Notes: a model not told the origin generated them from the sequence alone. A DNA stretch of 64,000 bases from Mytilus edulis (GCF_963676685.1 NC_092350.1:66891674-66955673), one strand, 5' to 3'; numbered from the stretch's first letter, positions 11,958 through 23,003 are shown. A program made the numbers and translations.

Positions 11958-12397
11958 ATGTGAGTGTTTATTGATATTGTGTTGAAGTATTATTATGATT
12001 GATTATTATGAAATTTTAATTTCAATACTATATTGAATACATTTTTAATTTCAAGTTGTTGTTCAAATTTCATTTTTATTAAACATATTTCTTAATTGAT
12101 AAAATTCAGTCGATAGATACAAATAATAGGTCTAGGTTGGTTAAGACTTGGTCGAGTATGGTTCAGACTAGGTCAAGTACGGTTCAGACTAGGTCGGGTA
12201 TGGTTCAAACTAGGTTGGGCATGGTTCAGACTCGTATAAAATGGCTAAGTACTGATCAAATACAAATTCAGACTGTTAAGTATGGTTCAGACTACAATCA
12301 AGTATTATCCAGTAATTTTCAGACCAATCCAGACTGGTCGAGTAAAAATCGAGTACAGATATAGGCCATTTCAGACTTTTACTGGTTTGTAGTGGTA
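11958..12397 (+). repeat. dispersed repeat with internal 20-bp minisatellite, copy 1
   Basis: Contains four to five degenerate head-to-tail units of about 20 bp (GGTTCAGACTAGGTCGAGTAT type) at 12131-12230. The flanks read CTATATTGAATACATTTTT on the left and GGCCATTTCAGACTTTTACT on the right. The same arrangement occurs at 27746-28183 in the same orientation. The frame of 75 codons over it, repeating MVQTRS, comes from the minisatellite and is not a gene. Confidence 0.75.
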
Positions 12398-14306
12398 ACT
12401 CTGAAAATTTAACACATTTGTGCCAATGGGGTTTCTGTGTCGCTAGAACCTGCAAAATACGAAAATTTCAACACCTATTTTAATGCATAATGAAGATGTT
12501 CAAGTCAGAAGGTATATATTTTTCTTTTAACTGCGCATGCATGCAATTAAGACAATATAGTCAATACACGGGTCACATTCTCCACTTTCAGAGCGACCAT
12601 TTTAAAATCACGAGTCATCACGACTATATGTTCTTTTGTAATACATGTATACAGACATATTGTTTCTTTTTCATCATTTAAAAGCCTTACGTTGATTTAG
12701 AAATTATATCAGGACCGTTTGTTTTGCCATATTATCATAATCCTGCAACTGGTTAGCTTCTCGTTCGTCCTTTTCTTTTAAATATTATGTTTTGAGCGTT
12801 CCTGATAATGGACAAAACCTGAAGCGTTTTTGATATTTTTCCAGCAAGACGTTTGCTAATAGAGGATGGTCGGATTGTATTTTACATATTTCCAAGGTTG
12901 GTCTTACTTTTGACGGAAGTCAGAAGCAACAAAAACGGTAATTTTGTTTTACTCTTAGGCAATTCATGTCCCGCAAAAAGTGTCAAAAACGACACCAGCA
13001 GACATTTTTAAGAACACAATATCATATAATAATAGATCCGTAAACCGACGGTAATAGGGCTATATTGTTTTTTAAAAGACGAAGAGTGTAGATTTTCAGT
13101 AGACGAAATATACATATACAGTCAGCAAGGCGGTATATGGTTAACATGAATTATTTCATGTATAACTCTTTCCTTCATATACTCACTACACCTTGTTTTT
13201 CTAGCCAAATTCTTAATTCAAATAGCTCCACCAGTAATACTATCAGATCTTATTAATTAGCTACCCTGTTATCGGACTTTATATTATGAAAATGCCTATG
13301 CAATGTAGAAGTGTTAACCAAGCTTATACAGAATAACTCGGGAAATATTGTTTTTTGCTTTATTGGCCGAGTTCTGAATTGGCCAATGCAAGATTTCGAA
13401 AGGTATCTAAGTTTTAGATCGAAAGTCATTAGAAACACAAATTTAAAGCAAACAGTCATTTGGAAGAAACAGGTTTATTTTTTACTCGCCAAAAACATGC
13501 CGAAACGTTCAGTGTGGCATATATTTCAGGCCAAAGACGGTCACAATAATTGAAAAAGCATTTTGTAAAGTAGATTATCACAAAGATAATTTCTTGTCAA
13601 TCTCAGGTAAAAATCGATTTTCTGTTTCCTTTTGCTTCTTCTGTTTTGTAAACTGACATTCATCTTTCAACCTGAACCAGTCATGTGCATAGTACAAGAG
13701 TGTCAGTTGGTTGGCTTATGAATAGTTGTTCATTTTCAATCATATTCAACTCTTAAATTATTATTTTTTAAATAGTCAATTTGTTTCTGCATTACACATG
13801 CAATGACAGTACCCTTCCAATTACAATGTATGTGTTGCATCTACATAAAATTGTAACACTTTATAGTGACTGGAAGAGGTAGACTAATTCATCAGATGAG
13901 AAAATGTAGAAGACACATTGAAACAACACAAGATCATTTGATTTTGCAGCTTATAAATGGGACATCCTATTTGAATAGTTCCACTTCAAGGTAAAAATGC
14001 TAATCTCTTGTGAAATACAATTGAAAAAAAATGGTAACATTGTTGTTTATTTAAAAAAAGATATTATTACATTATTATTTCTGTATTGGTCTTGTTATTG
14101 GTCTTCGGTCTGCTGTATTGGACTTCGGCGGCGACTCTCACCAATACAGCAAGCCTAACGTCATGATATCAAAATATTACGTGATGTTATGTTGATTTGT
14201 TTTACTTTTAAGTACGATGTAACTATTTGATTTTTGTAGAAAAATAGAATTGAGGTACAATCAATGGACATGTTTTAAGTTATAGAACTTTGTCAAATAT
14301 ATTTAC
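12398..14306. other. non-coding stretch with a hairpin at 14111-14151
   Basis: No supported exon. A perfect 11-bp inverted repeat (TGCTGTATTGG at 14111-14121 and CCAATACAGCA at 14141-14151) with a 19-nt GC-rich loop is the only clear structure. The short open frames around 13250-13550 lack splice signals or family resemblance. Confidence 0.4.
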
Positions 14307-14543
14307 CTCCGGATCTGATTGGACATTCTGTTCTGGTACTTCTGTTGCTTTATGTATACCGTTAATATGGCTCTTTATTGCTTGGATCAATACATTTACG
14401 TTTTTGTCCAGTAAATGTGCAGTACTTAAATCACAAAAGGTCGTGAAGGTAGTTATGCAATCTAACCAACCATCAGCCTTGTAATCTTCTTCAATATTTA
14501 ATAGCATAATAGTTTTTCCAAGTTGCAAATGCATATTCTGCCT
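14307..14543 (-). CDS. orphan exon, 79 codons, possible upstream exon of the SAM-like gene
   Basis: Minus-strand exon with acceptor AATTTTACAG before 14543 and donor GGAG|GTAAAT after 14307; it both starts and ends in phase 0. It encodes RQNMHLQLGKTIMLLNIEED, then DGWLDCITTFTTFCDLSTAH, LLDKNVNVLIQAIKSHI and an acidic tail ending SDPE. Composition and helical periodicity look like a real protein, and there is no repeat match elsewhere in the window. The exon at 5582, next downstream on this strand, also begins in phase 0, so the two could be spliced across an 8.7 kb intron. I do not recognise the domain. An alternative donor exists at ..AACG|GTATAC (14358). Confidence 0.4.
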
Positions 14544-14629
14544 CTGTAAAATTGACAATATTCATCTTTTTTAAAACAACGCATTAGCAGACTTCCTGAA
14601 ATACTAAGGCTTTTCTACGTCAGAAAAAG

Positions 14630-14825
14630 ATAACCTTAGCTGTATTTGGGAAACAAAACCTTTCAAGAGTTTTTGGTCCCCAATACTCTTCTACTTCGTA
14701 CTTTATTAGGCCTTTTAACATTTTTTGATACGAGCGTCACTGATGAGTCTTTTATAGACGAAACGCGCGCCTGGTGTTCATATACAATTTCAATCATGGT
14801 ATCTATGATGAGTTTGTTTACATAG
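14630..14825 (+). repeat. short interspersed repeat, GTCACTGATGAGTC family, best copy
   Basis: The best preserved copy of a roughly 190-bp repeat. Landmarks in order are TTAGCTGTATTTGG, TTTTTGGTCCCCAATACTCT, ACTTCGTACTTTATTAGGCC, GAGCGTCACTGATGAGTC, AGACGAAACGCGCGCCTGG and GGTATCTATGATGAGTTTG. Other copies on either strand are at 4866, 5150, 24770, 32250, 33575, 43085 and 46995. The constant core with decayed ends resembles a SINE body, but no tRNA-like head or A tail is visible. Confidence 0.75.
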
Positions 14826-15189
14826 TAAATCAAATTGAATACTAATGACAACTGAACCAACATTATATCTAATATTTTCATCAGTGAAACTGAATCTGCC
14901 ACATGTAAATAACTGAGCTCACGTCCTTTTAAGTTTAGATTCGGGCTTAGGTCTTTGTGCTGTACCGGACATGCCAATTTATTTAATTTTATGTTTTAAT
15001 TGTTCCCTTAAACGGACTCTATTTGTTTTTAACATCAAGGAATAAAATGCCCGCGATTGAGCATTTTTTTTAAAATAAGATGTTACTATTTCAAATATGT
15101 ATAACACTACCTATGATATACTCTGATAAATTTTGGCCTTATATGTCTTTCATTATACCACTTTTATTATTTATATTTATACGCATTAC

Positions 15190-15335
15190 TAAAGAAAGGC
15201 AACAGTAGTATACCGCTGTTCGAAATTCAAAAATCGATTGAAAACAAATTCAACAAATCCGGGTTACAAACTAAAACTGAGGGAGACACATAAAATATAA
15301 GAGAAGAACTACGACACAATAGAAACACATTTGAA
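15190..15335 (+). repeat. dispersed repeat, CAGTAGTATACCGCTGTTC family, partial copy
   Basis: Carries CAGTAGTATACCGCTGTTCG, AATCCGGGTTACAAACTAAA and AAGAGAAGAACTACGACACA. The same words occur inverted in the longer copy at 32440-32885. It is non-coding. Confidence 0.65.
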
Positions 15336-15465
15336 ATTGAAATCACAGTCAAGGAAACTGTTAATTGCCTTTTTCTGCATACTTATAGCTTACATTAAAG
15401 TTTTTGGCATTTAATTATAAAATAGAGGCTCTAAAGAGCCTGTGTCTCTCACCTTGTCTACTGAT

Positions 15466-16847
15466 GCTTTGGAAATCATTCCAACTGACTCCATTTTCAG
15501 AAAACGACATATGTAACAAACATAAACTTTTAGCTACCGCTTTAAAAGCAGAACCAAATACAATGAAAGTCCAAACTATGTATTTGCTTCCGAAGCTAAA
15601 CAAAACACCTTACAAATATAGATTTATTTCGTCTTCAGGCCATTGTTCCACTACTAAATTGTCTATTCTTCTTGCCAGTACACTTGGTACAATCAAAAAC
15701 CTGATAATAAATTTTTCAAATAACACCTTCGAAAATAGTGAAATGAATTACTTTCGGAGTGTCAAGAACTCGTTGGAAGTACTTGATAATTTGCATGCTT
15801 ATATAGGTGATTTTGAATCACCTGTATACCACATTGCCTCACATTCTCATTAAGAAAAAATGCACACACCTAATGAAATGGGCATTTAAAAAGTCAGAAT
15901 GTGAATATATATGTCCAAACTCATTTAGATCATTTTTTAGTAGCAATAAACAACAAAACTATGTCAATTGGACATGCTTTGATACTATATATGCCCTTGA
16001 ATTTTTACTAGATAACAATTTTGTTTGCATTGGAGATTCCGTATATCGCCAGGTTACCGGAATTCCAATGGGGACTAACTGTGCACCACTCATTGCGGAC
16101 CTGTTTTTGTATTGCTATGAGTTACAATTTATGACAAAAATCAACAAAAACCCATCGAAACAACATCTGATAAACAAATTTAATAATACTTTTAAATATA
16201 TGGATGATATTTTGACTCTCTATAATGACGACTTCATTATGTATACTAAAGAAATTTATCCTGTTGAACTTAATTTAAATAAAGCTAATACTAACAATGA
16301 CCACTGTCCTTTCCTCGATATTGATATTTATATCGCTAACGGAAAGCTTAATACTAACATTTATGATAAAAGAGATGATTTTTCATTTCCTATCGTTAAT
16401 TATCCATTTTTAGATGGTGACGTTCCCTTGTCACCATCTTACGGTGTTTATATATCTCAACTTGTACGATTCGCTCATGTATGTAACAATGTTTTAGATT
16501 TTAACGAGAGAAATTTATGTATTACTGAAAAATTATTACACCAGGGTTTTCGATATCACAAACTAGACAAAACATTTACTAAATTTTATCATTGGTATAA
16601 GGACATAATTCGTAAATATAGCTCAATATGCAGACTTCTTATACGTTCAGGTATTTCACATCCAATTTTTTATTGAAATATTCTTTATAAAGCACAAAAA
16701 TGTCAGTATTCACATCAGAAACTAACAAAACCTTTAAATAGACTTATTAAGAAGGGATATAGTTACAATACTGTTGTCAGGTCATTAAAGATTGCTTATT
16801 TTGGCGTTAATATTGATTCACTTATAGGGTCTTTGCATCGGAACTAA
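15466..16847 (+). pseudogene. Penelope-like reverse transcriptase, family A copy 1
   Basis: Nearly full RT core with three lesions. The fingers region (15466-15853) includes LLPKLNKTPYKYRF. Motif A is split by a frameshift near 15810, where FDF and LYTTLPHILIKKK lie in different frames. Motif B is VTGIPMGTNCAPL at about 16050-16090, and motif C is YMDD at 16197-16208. Then come CPFLDIDIYI, YDKRDDFSFPIVNYPF and YGVYISQLVRFAHVC. A TGA at 16674-16676 interrupts the frame; the second copy has GGT there, and reading resumes to TAA 16845-16847. The motif order and spacing suggest a Penelope-like element, but no GIY-YIG nuclease is seen and the clade is uncertain. The 5' end abuts a different repeat beginning GAGGCTCTAAAGAGCC at 15424. 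Confidence 0.75.
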
Positions 16848-17497
16848 ACACATTTATTCAAAAACCAGTTGTTGGCATGACACGGGTTAGGTTCTTCTCA
16901 TATATGGTATGATGGTATGATACTAAACCCCTAACGGGACGGATTGTGCCTGATATTCATGAATATGATAAAATCATAATCTTTCAATCAGTGTAATTGA
17001 AGTCTGGAGCTGGCATGTCAGTTAACTTCTAGTAGTCTGTTGTTATTTATCTATTATTGTCATTTTGTTTATTTTCTTTGGTTACATCTTCTGACATCAG
17101 ACTCGGACTTCTCTTGAACCGAATTTGAAATGTGCGTATTGTTATGCGTTTACTTTTCTACATTGGCTAGAGGTATACGGGGAGGGTTGAGATCTCATAA
17201 ACATGTTTAACCCCGCCGCATTTTTGCGCCTGTCCCAAGTCAGGCGCCTCTGGCCTTTGTTAGTCTTGTATTATTTTAATTTTAGTTTCTTTAGTACAAT
17301 TTGAAAATTAGTATTGCGTTCCTCATCACTGAACGGAACCAGTATATATTTGTTTAGGGGCCAGTTTAAGGACGCCTCCGGGTGCAGGAATTTCTCGCTA
17401 CATTGAAGACCTGTTGGTGACCTTCTTCTGTTGTTTTTTCTATGGTCGGGTTGTTGTCTCTTTGACACATTCCCCATTTCCATTCTCAATTTTATTT
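16848..17497 (+). repeat. 3' tail of RT family A, copy 1
   Basis: Non-coding 3' region of the element. Landmarks are CATGACACGGGTTAGGTTCT, CTAACGGGACGGATTGTGCC, CTGACATCAGACTCGGACTT, GTATACGGGGAGGG and CCTGTCCCAAGTCAGG (17231-17246). It ends in TTGTCTCTTTGACACATTCC and ATTTCCATTCTCAATTTTAT. The 17000-17497 part occurs alone, inverted, at 30026-30505, so tail-only copies spread independently of the coding part. Confidence 0.85.
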
Positions 17498-17539
17498 AAA
17501 ATAAGGTTAAAATCATAATTTATAGTATAAGATATCATA

Positions 17540-18110
17540 AGATACTATAATAATATCTAAGATAATAGCAAAAAACTGCAAAATTTCCATAAAATTACTA
17601 ACTCAGGAGCAGCAACCCAACAACTGGTTGTCAGATTTGTCTGAAAATTTCAGGGCAGATATATCTAAATCTGATAAACATTTTGCCACCAGTCAGATTT
17701 GCTCCAAATGCTTTAGTTTCAGAGATACAATGTACAAACTAAAAACTGCATTTTGCCCTATGTACTATTTTTAGCCATGTCTGTCATCTTGGGTCGCGGG
17801 CAGGGTCATCGGACACATTTTTAAAACTAGATACTCTTATGATGATTGTGGACAAGTTTGGTTACATTTTGTCTTAATAGTTTCAGAGGAGAAGATTTTT
17901 TAAAAGATTACAAAAATTTAAGAAAAATTGGTAAAATTGACTATAAAGGGCAACAACTCCTGAAGGGGTCAACTGACCATTTTGGTGATTTGACTTATTT
18001 GTAATTCTTACTTTGCTGAACATTATTGCTGCTTGCAGTTTATCTCTATCTATAATAATATTCAAGATAATAACCAAAAACTGCAAAATTTCCATATAGA
18101 TCAGTCAATC
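17540..18110 (+). repeat. satellite-like repeat, about 1.1 units of 505 bp
   Basis: GATAATAGCAAAAAACTGCA at 17561 recurs as GATAATAACCAAAAACTGCA at 18066, giving a period near 505 bp. Other landmarks are CAGCAACCCAACAACTGG, GGGCAACAACTCCTGAAGGG and AACATTATTGCTGCTTGCAG. The unit is non-coding. I recognise it as a widespread molluscan repeat from memory only. Confidence 0.65.
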
Positions 18111-18139
18111 GAAAACGCAGTAAACAGCGGTATAAAAAA

Positions 18140-20147
18140 ATAGTGTGGTCATGGGTGACTTCAACGAAAACTTACTACTGGCAAACCGTAATAATTTTTA
18201 AAAATCATATAATTAGATAATGGTATGCACCAAGCAATTACCGAGCCAACATTTTATTGTGAAAATTCCTCATTACTCCTCGACCCACTTATAGTTAATG
18301 ATATCCATATTCTTGCGTATCACGAAGTGAGTGAAAATATTTTAGAAGCAAATACTAGGTTCCATTGTCCAGTAAGTGGAATACTTAATTTGCATAAACC
18401 GAAATACAACCAATTTAGACGTAAGGTTTGGGATTTTGAAAATGGGAACTACGATCGCTACTGCGAGGAGTTAAGACAAGTTGACTGGGACACATATCTG
18501 ATACAAATGTAAATAATGCAGTCTCCATTGTTACACAAAAAAGTTCCAGATGTTGCTTACAAGCATATACCCAGTAAATTAATTGTTGTTCGCACGAAAG
18601 ATCTTCTCTGGATGACGTCACTTATAAGGAGACAAATTCGTAAACGGAAACGTTCGCACAAAAAAGCAAAAAAAAATACAATACTGGTGAGTCTTGGGCA
18701 AACTTTAAGAAAATTAGGAATGAATGCGTAAACTTGAATAACTATCAAAAACCCATTATTTTGAAAAAACGTTCAAACGTAGATTCCATTTAGAATTGGT
18801 GGAAAAAATTGCGCAACCTGGTTGCATTTCCTTCCAAATCATCAGACTACTCCCTATTTTATTAAATGATATCTATCTAGACGATAATAAGGATAAAGCA
18901 AATGCATTATTTTTGTGATCAATTGAGTGTTGATGAATCATCTGTAAATATCCCAGAACTAAATTTAGATGAAATCATACATACATTAGATAATATAATT
19001 ATAACGGAAGAGGAAGTAAATGACCAACTTCTCTTGTTAGATGTGTCTAAGGCAACAGGCCACGATAGCATTAGTCCAAGAATTCTTAAATATGCGGCTT
19101 TAGAAGTAATATATCCCCTGGTTCTGTTGTGCAAAAAGTCACTTCAATTATGCATTTATCCGTATGAATGGAAAATAGCAAATGTAATACCAGTTTTCAA
19201 GAGTGGTTCTCTAGAGATTTTATGAAACTATCTCTTATGTTATCTATTATTAGTAAAACGATGGGAAAATGTGTTTTTAAATATTCATTTAATTTTTTTT
19301 CTCGTTATAAAATAATTACAAACTTGCAATCAGGTTTTATGCCTGGAGATAGCACTGTTAATCAACTTATTTATATTACAAACGATATTGCTAAAGCCCT
19401 TGATTTTGGAAAGGAAATAAGAGTTGTGTTTTGTGATATCAGTAATGCGTTTGACCGGGTCCGGCATGAAGGCCTCCTTCATAAACTAGAAAAATATTGA
19501 ATAAGAGGGGACTTACTAAAATGGTTTAAATATTATTCATCTGAAAGAAGACAAAGAGTTGTAATAGGAGGACAGACCTCTGATGTGTATAGCATTAAAG
19601 CAGGTGTCCCTCAGGGCTCAATTTGAGGCCCTGTATTATTTTTATTATTCATAAACGATATTGTATATGACATATCATGCAACATCAGACTTTGTGCTGA
19701 CGATACATCATTATATATAGTTGTTGAGGACGAGTATACTACAGATGAAATAATGAACTCTGATATAGAAAAATTCACCTATGGTCTCAACAATGGCTCG
19801 GTAATTTTAATCCAAGAAAAACTGAAACCATGACCATATTTAGAAAAAGAACAAAACCCCATAATCCATCAATTTATATGAATGATACACTGATACAAGA
19901 GGTTGAAGAACATAAACATTTAGGGTTAATTTTTCAAGAAAACGGTTGTTGGGAAAGTCATGTAAACTATATTATTGATAAAGCTACGCCTCGCTTAAAT
20001 CTTATGAGGAGTTTAAAGTTTAAGCTATCTCGTAATACTCTACAAGTTATATATATCAGTTTTATCAGGCCTATTCTTGAATATGGGGATACTGTGTGGG
20101 ATAAAATACCAATTTATTTAAAGGGCAAACTAGAGAGCATTCAAATA
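18140..20147 (+). pseudogene. non-LTR retrotransposon ORF2, part 1 (endonuclease end and RT)
   Basis: Starts with VVMGDFNEN (18145), the GDFN block of an APE-type endonuclease, and continues through several frame changes. LLLDVSKATGHDSISPRILK and YEWKIANVIPVFKSG lie in 18902-19225. LQSGFMPGDSTVNQL and VFCDISNAFDRVRHEGLL (motif A) lie in 19168-19497. A TGA at 19498 replaces a Gly codon, and a second TGA at 19624 falls inside motif B after GVPQGSI. Motif C reads CADD (19693-19704) instead of the usual YADD/FADD. The open piece 19830-20147 is the thumb region (HKHLGLIF, FIRPILEYGDTVW). It resembles jockey/CR1-type elements. The sequence breaks off within IQIEAAR, where a Tc1-like transposon sits, and resumes at 21416. 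Confidence 0.85.
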
Positions 20148-21415
20148 TACACATGGAAAAAAGTATTGCAACACCAAATTGAAATTGAAATAAAAAAACA
20201 CTTTTTATTTTTTTGTGATATAATTTGGTAAAATAGAACAACTTAAACATTATTTAAGTAACACCTGAGCTTAATCAATAAATATCGAATCGATAAGTTT
20301 TTATCTGCACATGCAGCTACTGTACCCGTAAACAGCAAAACAGATGTTTTCATCCTCATTGTTTTCAACACTTTAAATAACCAAGTTTTTAAATTTATGT
20401 GATTGACACCTTGTAATGGGTCTTCGACAACTCTAAACTGCAGCAAGATGGCATATTATCAGCATGAGAGAAGCAGGGATGTCGCTGTAACAACTGCACG
20501 TATTGTTGGTCATCACCATTCCACTATAAGTCGTTTTGAGTTAAAAATAAGGCACTAAACGATGTTCAAGACCTTCCCAGATAAAGAAGACCCCCTATAC
20601 CATTTGCTAGGAAAAATCAAGCATAATGAAGGTTGGTCAGAAGGAAACCCATTGCATACAATACAATCCTAAAAAGAGAGTAGTGGGCATACAGGAGCTT
20701 TTTAACAAGAACTATTCGTGATCGACTCATCGCTACTGGTTATCGTGCGATAAGACCATTTCAGAGACCTTTGCTTACAAACAGACACACAGTTTTCCGT
20801 ATTCAATGTAGTGCAGAGCTCGCTAAAGTTGAAAATAAGAAACGTGGAGGAAGATCCATTGTTCCAATGGAACTCGGTTCATCTTCCTTGGACGGATCGT
20901 AGCCCGGATTTGAACCATCTCGAGCATATATGGAACACTATTGGGCGGAACGTGCGCGAAAGGACACCCCAGTTCAAACACATCAGAAATGGTTGCTGCT
21001 ACCTTAGCAACAAATTAGTCGATTTTTGGCAGGAATCAGAAGACGTTTAGATGGGGATATCCGATAGAATGGAGGCTGCGCACAAAGTACTAATTCTTTG
21101 GCGTATAACGATCAACCATGATGTGAACAGTCATCTGAAGATTAATTTTGAAATGTCTGACATTGTAAGGTTCGACTACAGTAAAAGTTGTAAAATGCAT
21201 TTTTTTGTACAAAAATCACTTCATTTTGTTATTAAAATTGTGGTTATATAAATCATTTTTTTTCAAACATTTTTTGTTCGTTTCAATGCCAATGTTATCA
21301 TAAACTATGTTTCAATAATATTATACAAATATTTTATTATATTCCACCCAAAAAAAGAGGCTGATTTTTCAAATTTAAAAAAATCAAGGTGTTGCAATAC
21401 TTTTTTCCATGTGTA
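20148..21415 (+). mobile_element. Tc1-like DNA transposon, 1268 bp, nested in the non-LTR element
   Basis: The ends are a perfect 28-bp inverted repeat starting TACACATGGAAAAAAGTATT (20148-20175 and 21388-21415). TA duplications lie at 20146-20147 and 21416-21417. Removing the insert and one TA restores the host codons Ile-Gln-Ile-Glu-Ala-Ala. Inside is a broken transposase. An HTH piece ARIVGHHHSTISRF is at about 20490-20540, TIRDRLIATGYRAIRP at about 20708, and the DDE end DRSPDLNHLEHIWNTIG at about 20893 in the open frame 20811-21050. The part with the first catalytic Asp appears deleted, and the element is shorter than typical full Tc1 elements (about 1.6 kb). It is not autonomous. Confidence 0.9.
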
Positions 21416-22437
21416 TAGAAGCGGCTCGTATAGTCACAGGTGCCACTAAGCTTTACTCTAAATCTAATCTTAATAATGATACTGGTTGGGTATCTCTGAG
21501 TGAGAGAAGATCTAGACATAAAGTTATTAAATTTCACGAAATGTTTCATGACCAAAGCTGTTAATTACTTTTGTAGTCTCGTACCTTAACAACTTTATCA
21601 AGTCTACAACTATAATACTAGAACGGCATTTAATGTTCAAAATATGAACTGTAGAACTAGCTTTTATCAAAATTCTTTCCTACCATCTGTTATTCATGAA
21701 TGGAACAGGCTTCCACAAGATGTTAGATGTAATCCATCAAAATTTACAATTAAAAATTATGTAAATCGAGATACTAAGAAAGTCCTGACATATTATAATA
21801 CTGGTTGAAGAAAAGGCCAAATACTTCACGCCAGACTTCGGTTGAACTGCAGTGACTGAAATGAACACCTTTTCCAGAAGGAATATTGTTCTTTCCAGCC
21901 TCTGTAAATGTGGGCAAGTTGAGAGCAGCAAACACTATCTTCTTGAATGTCATAACGATAGACCCATCAGGACTCAGACCATTTCTACACTACCAACATA
22001 TAATGTACAAACATTTGTATCAGGCAGTGAACTCATCAGTGATGAGGAAAATATGTTTAAAGTTGTACAAAGATTTATTTTAGAAACAGGGAGATTTGGT
22101 CCATAACAATTATCTTTATGTCGATGTCGATTTAGATGTTGAAACTTGGATTTCATGTTACCTTATTTTCGAAACATTTACATATTTCTCAAATACATGA
22201 ATCATTATTATAAAAAAATGAGTTGATCACATTTTTCGATCAAACTGACTTCTGAGTAACGGGCAAACCACAGAATAAACATATTAAATGTGAATTGAAA
22301 ATTAGATTATACGATTTTCTTATACTATGTTCCTAATTTTGTCATTTTATAAGTTTGTCTTGTTTCCGAATCCTTGTATTTATATTGTATAATTATATTT
22401 CATGCACTTTTTGAATAAAATATTGTTTAAACTAAAT
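21416..22437 (+). pseudogene. non-LTR retrotransposon ORF2, part 2 (C-terminus and 3' UTR)
   Basis: Continuation of the ORF2 interrupted at 20147. EAARIVTGATKLYSK follows directly from the TA duplication, then WVSLSERRSRHKVIKFHEM. After a frame change come FLPSVIHEWNRLPQDVR (about 21680-21730) and ILHARLRLNCS. The last frame, 21852-22106, has CKCGQVESSKHYLLECHND, a Cys/His cluster that is a standard C-terminal feature of this superfamily. The 3' UTR ends around AATAAAATATTGTTTAAACT at about 22418-22437. Confidence 0.85.
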
Positions 22438-22505
22438 ATCACTTTTTTAGCCGAGCCGTTGATGTTTTCTCCCATTGTTGTTCATTTGTTATAAATAATT
22501 GACAT

Positions 22506-22797
22506 CTGTATGGTGGCCGGTTCACGCTATTTCGCGTTTTTGCCTTTCATATTCTGTAGGGTGAAATCATGGAAAACGCGATAACGCGAAAAGGCGAAGT
22601 CGAAAACGCGAAAACGCAAAGTCGATAACGCGAAATCGGAAAGAACAAATATTTTGCCTTATCGCGTTTTCGACTTCGCGCTTTCGCGTTTTTTAACTTC
22701 GTGTTTTCGACTTTGAAATTTCGCGTTTTCGCATTTTCGCCCAATAGAATATGAAAGGCGAAAACATGAAATGGCCTTAACCTGCCACCACACATCT
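22506..22797. mobile_element. CpG-rich foldback element
   Basis: A 290-bp near-palindrome. The left arm has TGGTGGCCGGTTCACGC and TGCCTTTCATATTCTGTAGG. The right arm is their inverted counterpart, CCAATAGAATATGAAAGGCG and TTAACCTGCCACCACAC. The middle is made of CGCGAAAACGCGAAAA-type words on one arm and TTTTCGCGTTTTCGC-type words on the other, so most of the element can fold on itself. CpG is dense here and rare elsewhere in the window. The minus-strand open frame across it is an artefact of the repeats. Confidence 0.7.
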
Positions 22798-22967
22798 AAG
22801 CATTTCCACAAATTACAATTTATAAAAGTTAGGAATTTTCTATTTTGTTTTTCTTATCTACCCTGAATGAGAATTTGAAGTTTTTATATTCAGTCATAGA
22901 TGATGAACTTGTGTACAGTTATGTTATGTTGATTCACAATTTATAAAAGAGCTATTCAAGATGTTTA

Positions 22968-23003
22968 ATCGAATATGTTCCTTATGTCGTAACTGCAATA
23001 TGC
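22968..23003 (+). repeat. short fragment of RT family B 3' end
   Basis: AATATGTTCCTTATGTCGTAAC matches the stop-codon region of family B (57935-57960). Only about 35 bp are shared, so this is a small scrap. Confidence 0.45.

Noticed and set aside
12137-12364. 75-codon frame repeating MVQTRS
   Set aside because: It is the translation of the 20-bp minisatellite.
19498-19626. In-frame TGA codons as selenocysteine or an alternative code
   Set aside because: They occur in a frameshifted retrotransposon where Gly and Leu are expected; the host genes use TAA or TAG and have no internal TGA.
22547-22795. 82-codon minus-strand frame
   Set aside because: Produced by repeated CGCGAAAA words of the foldback element.
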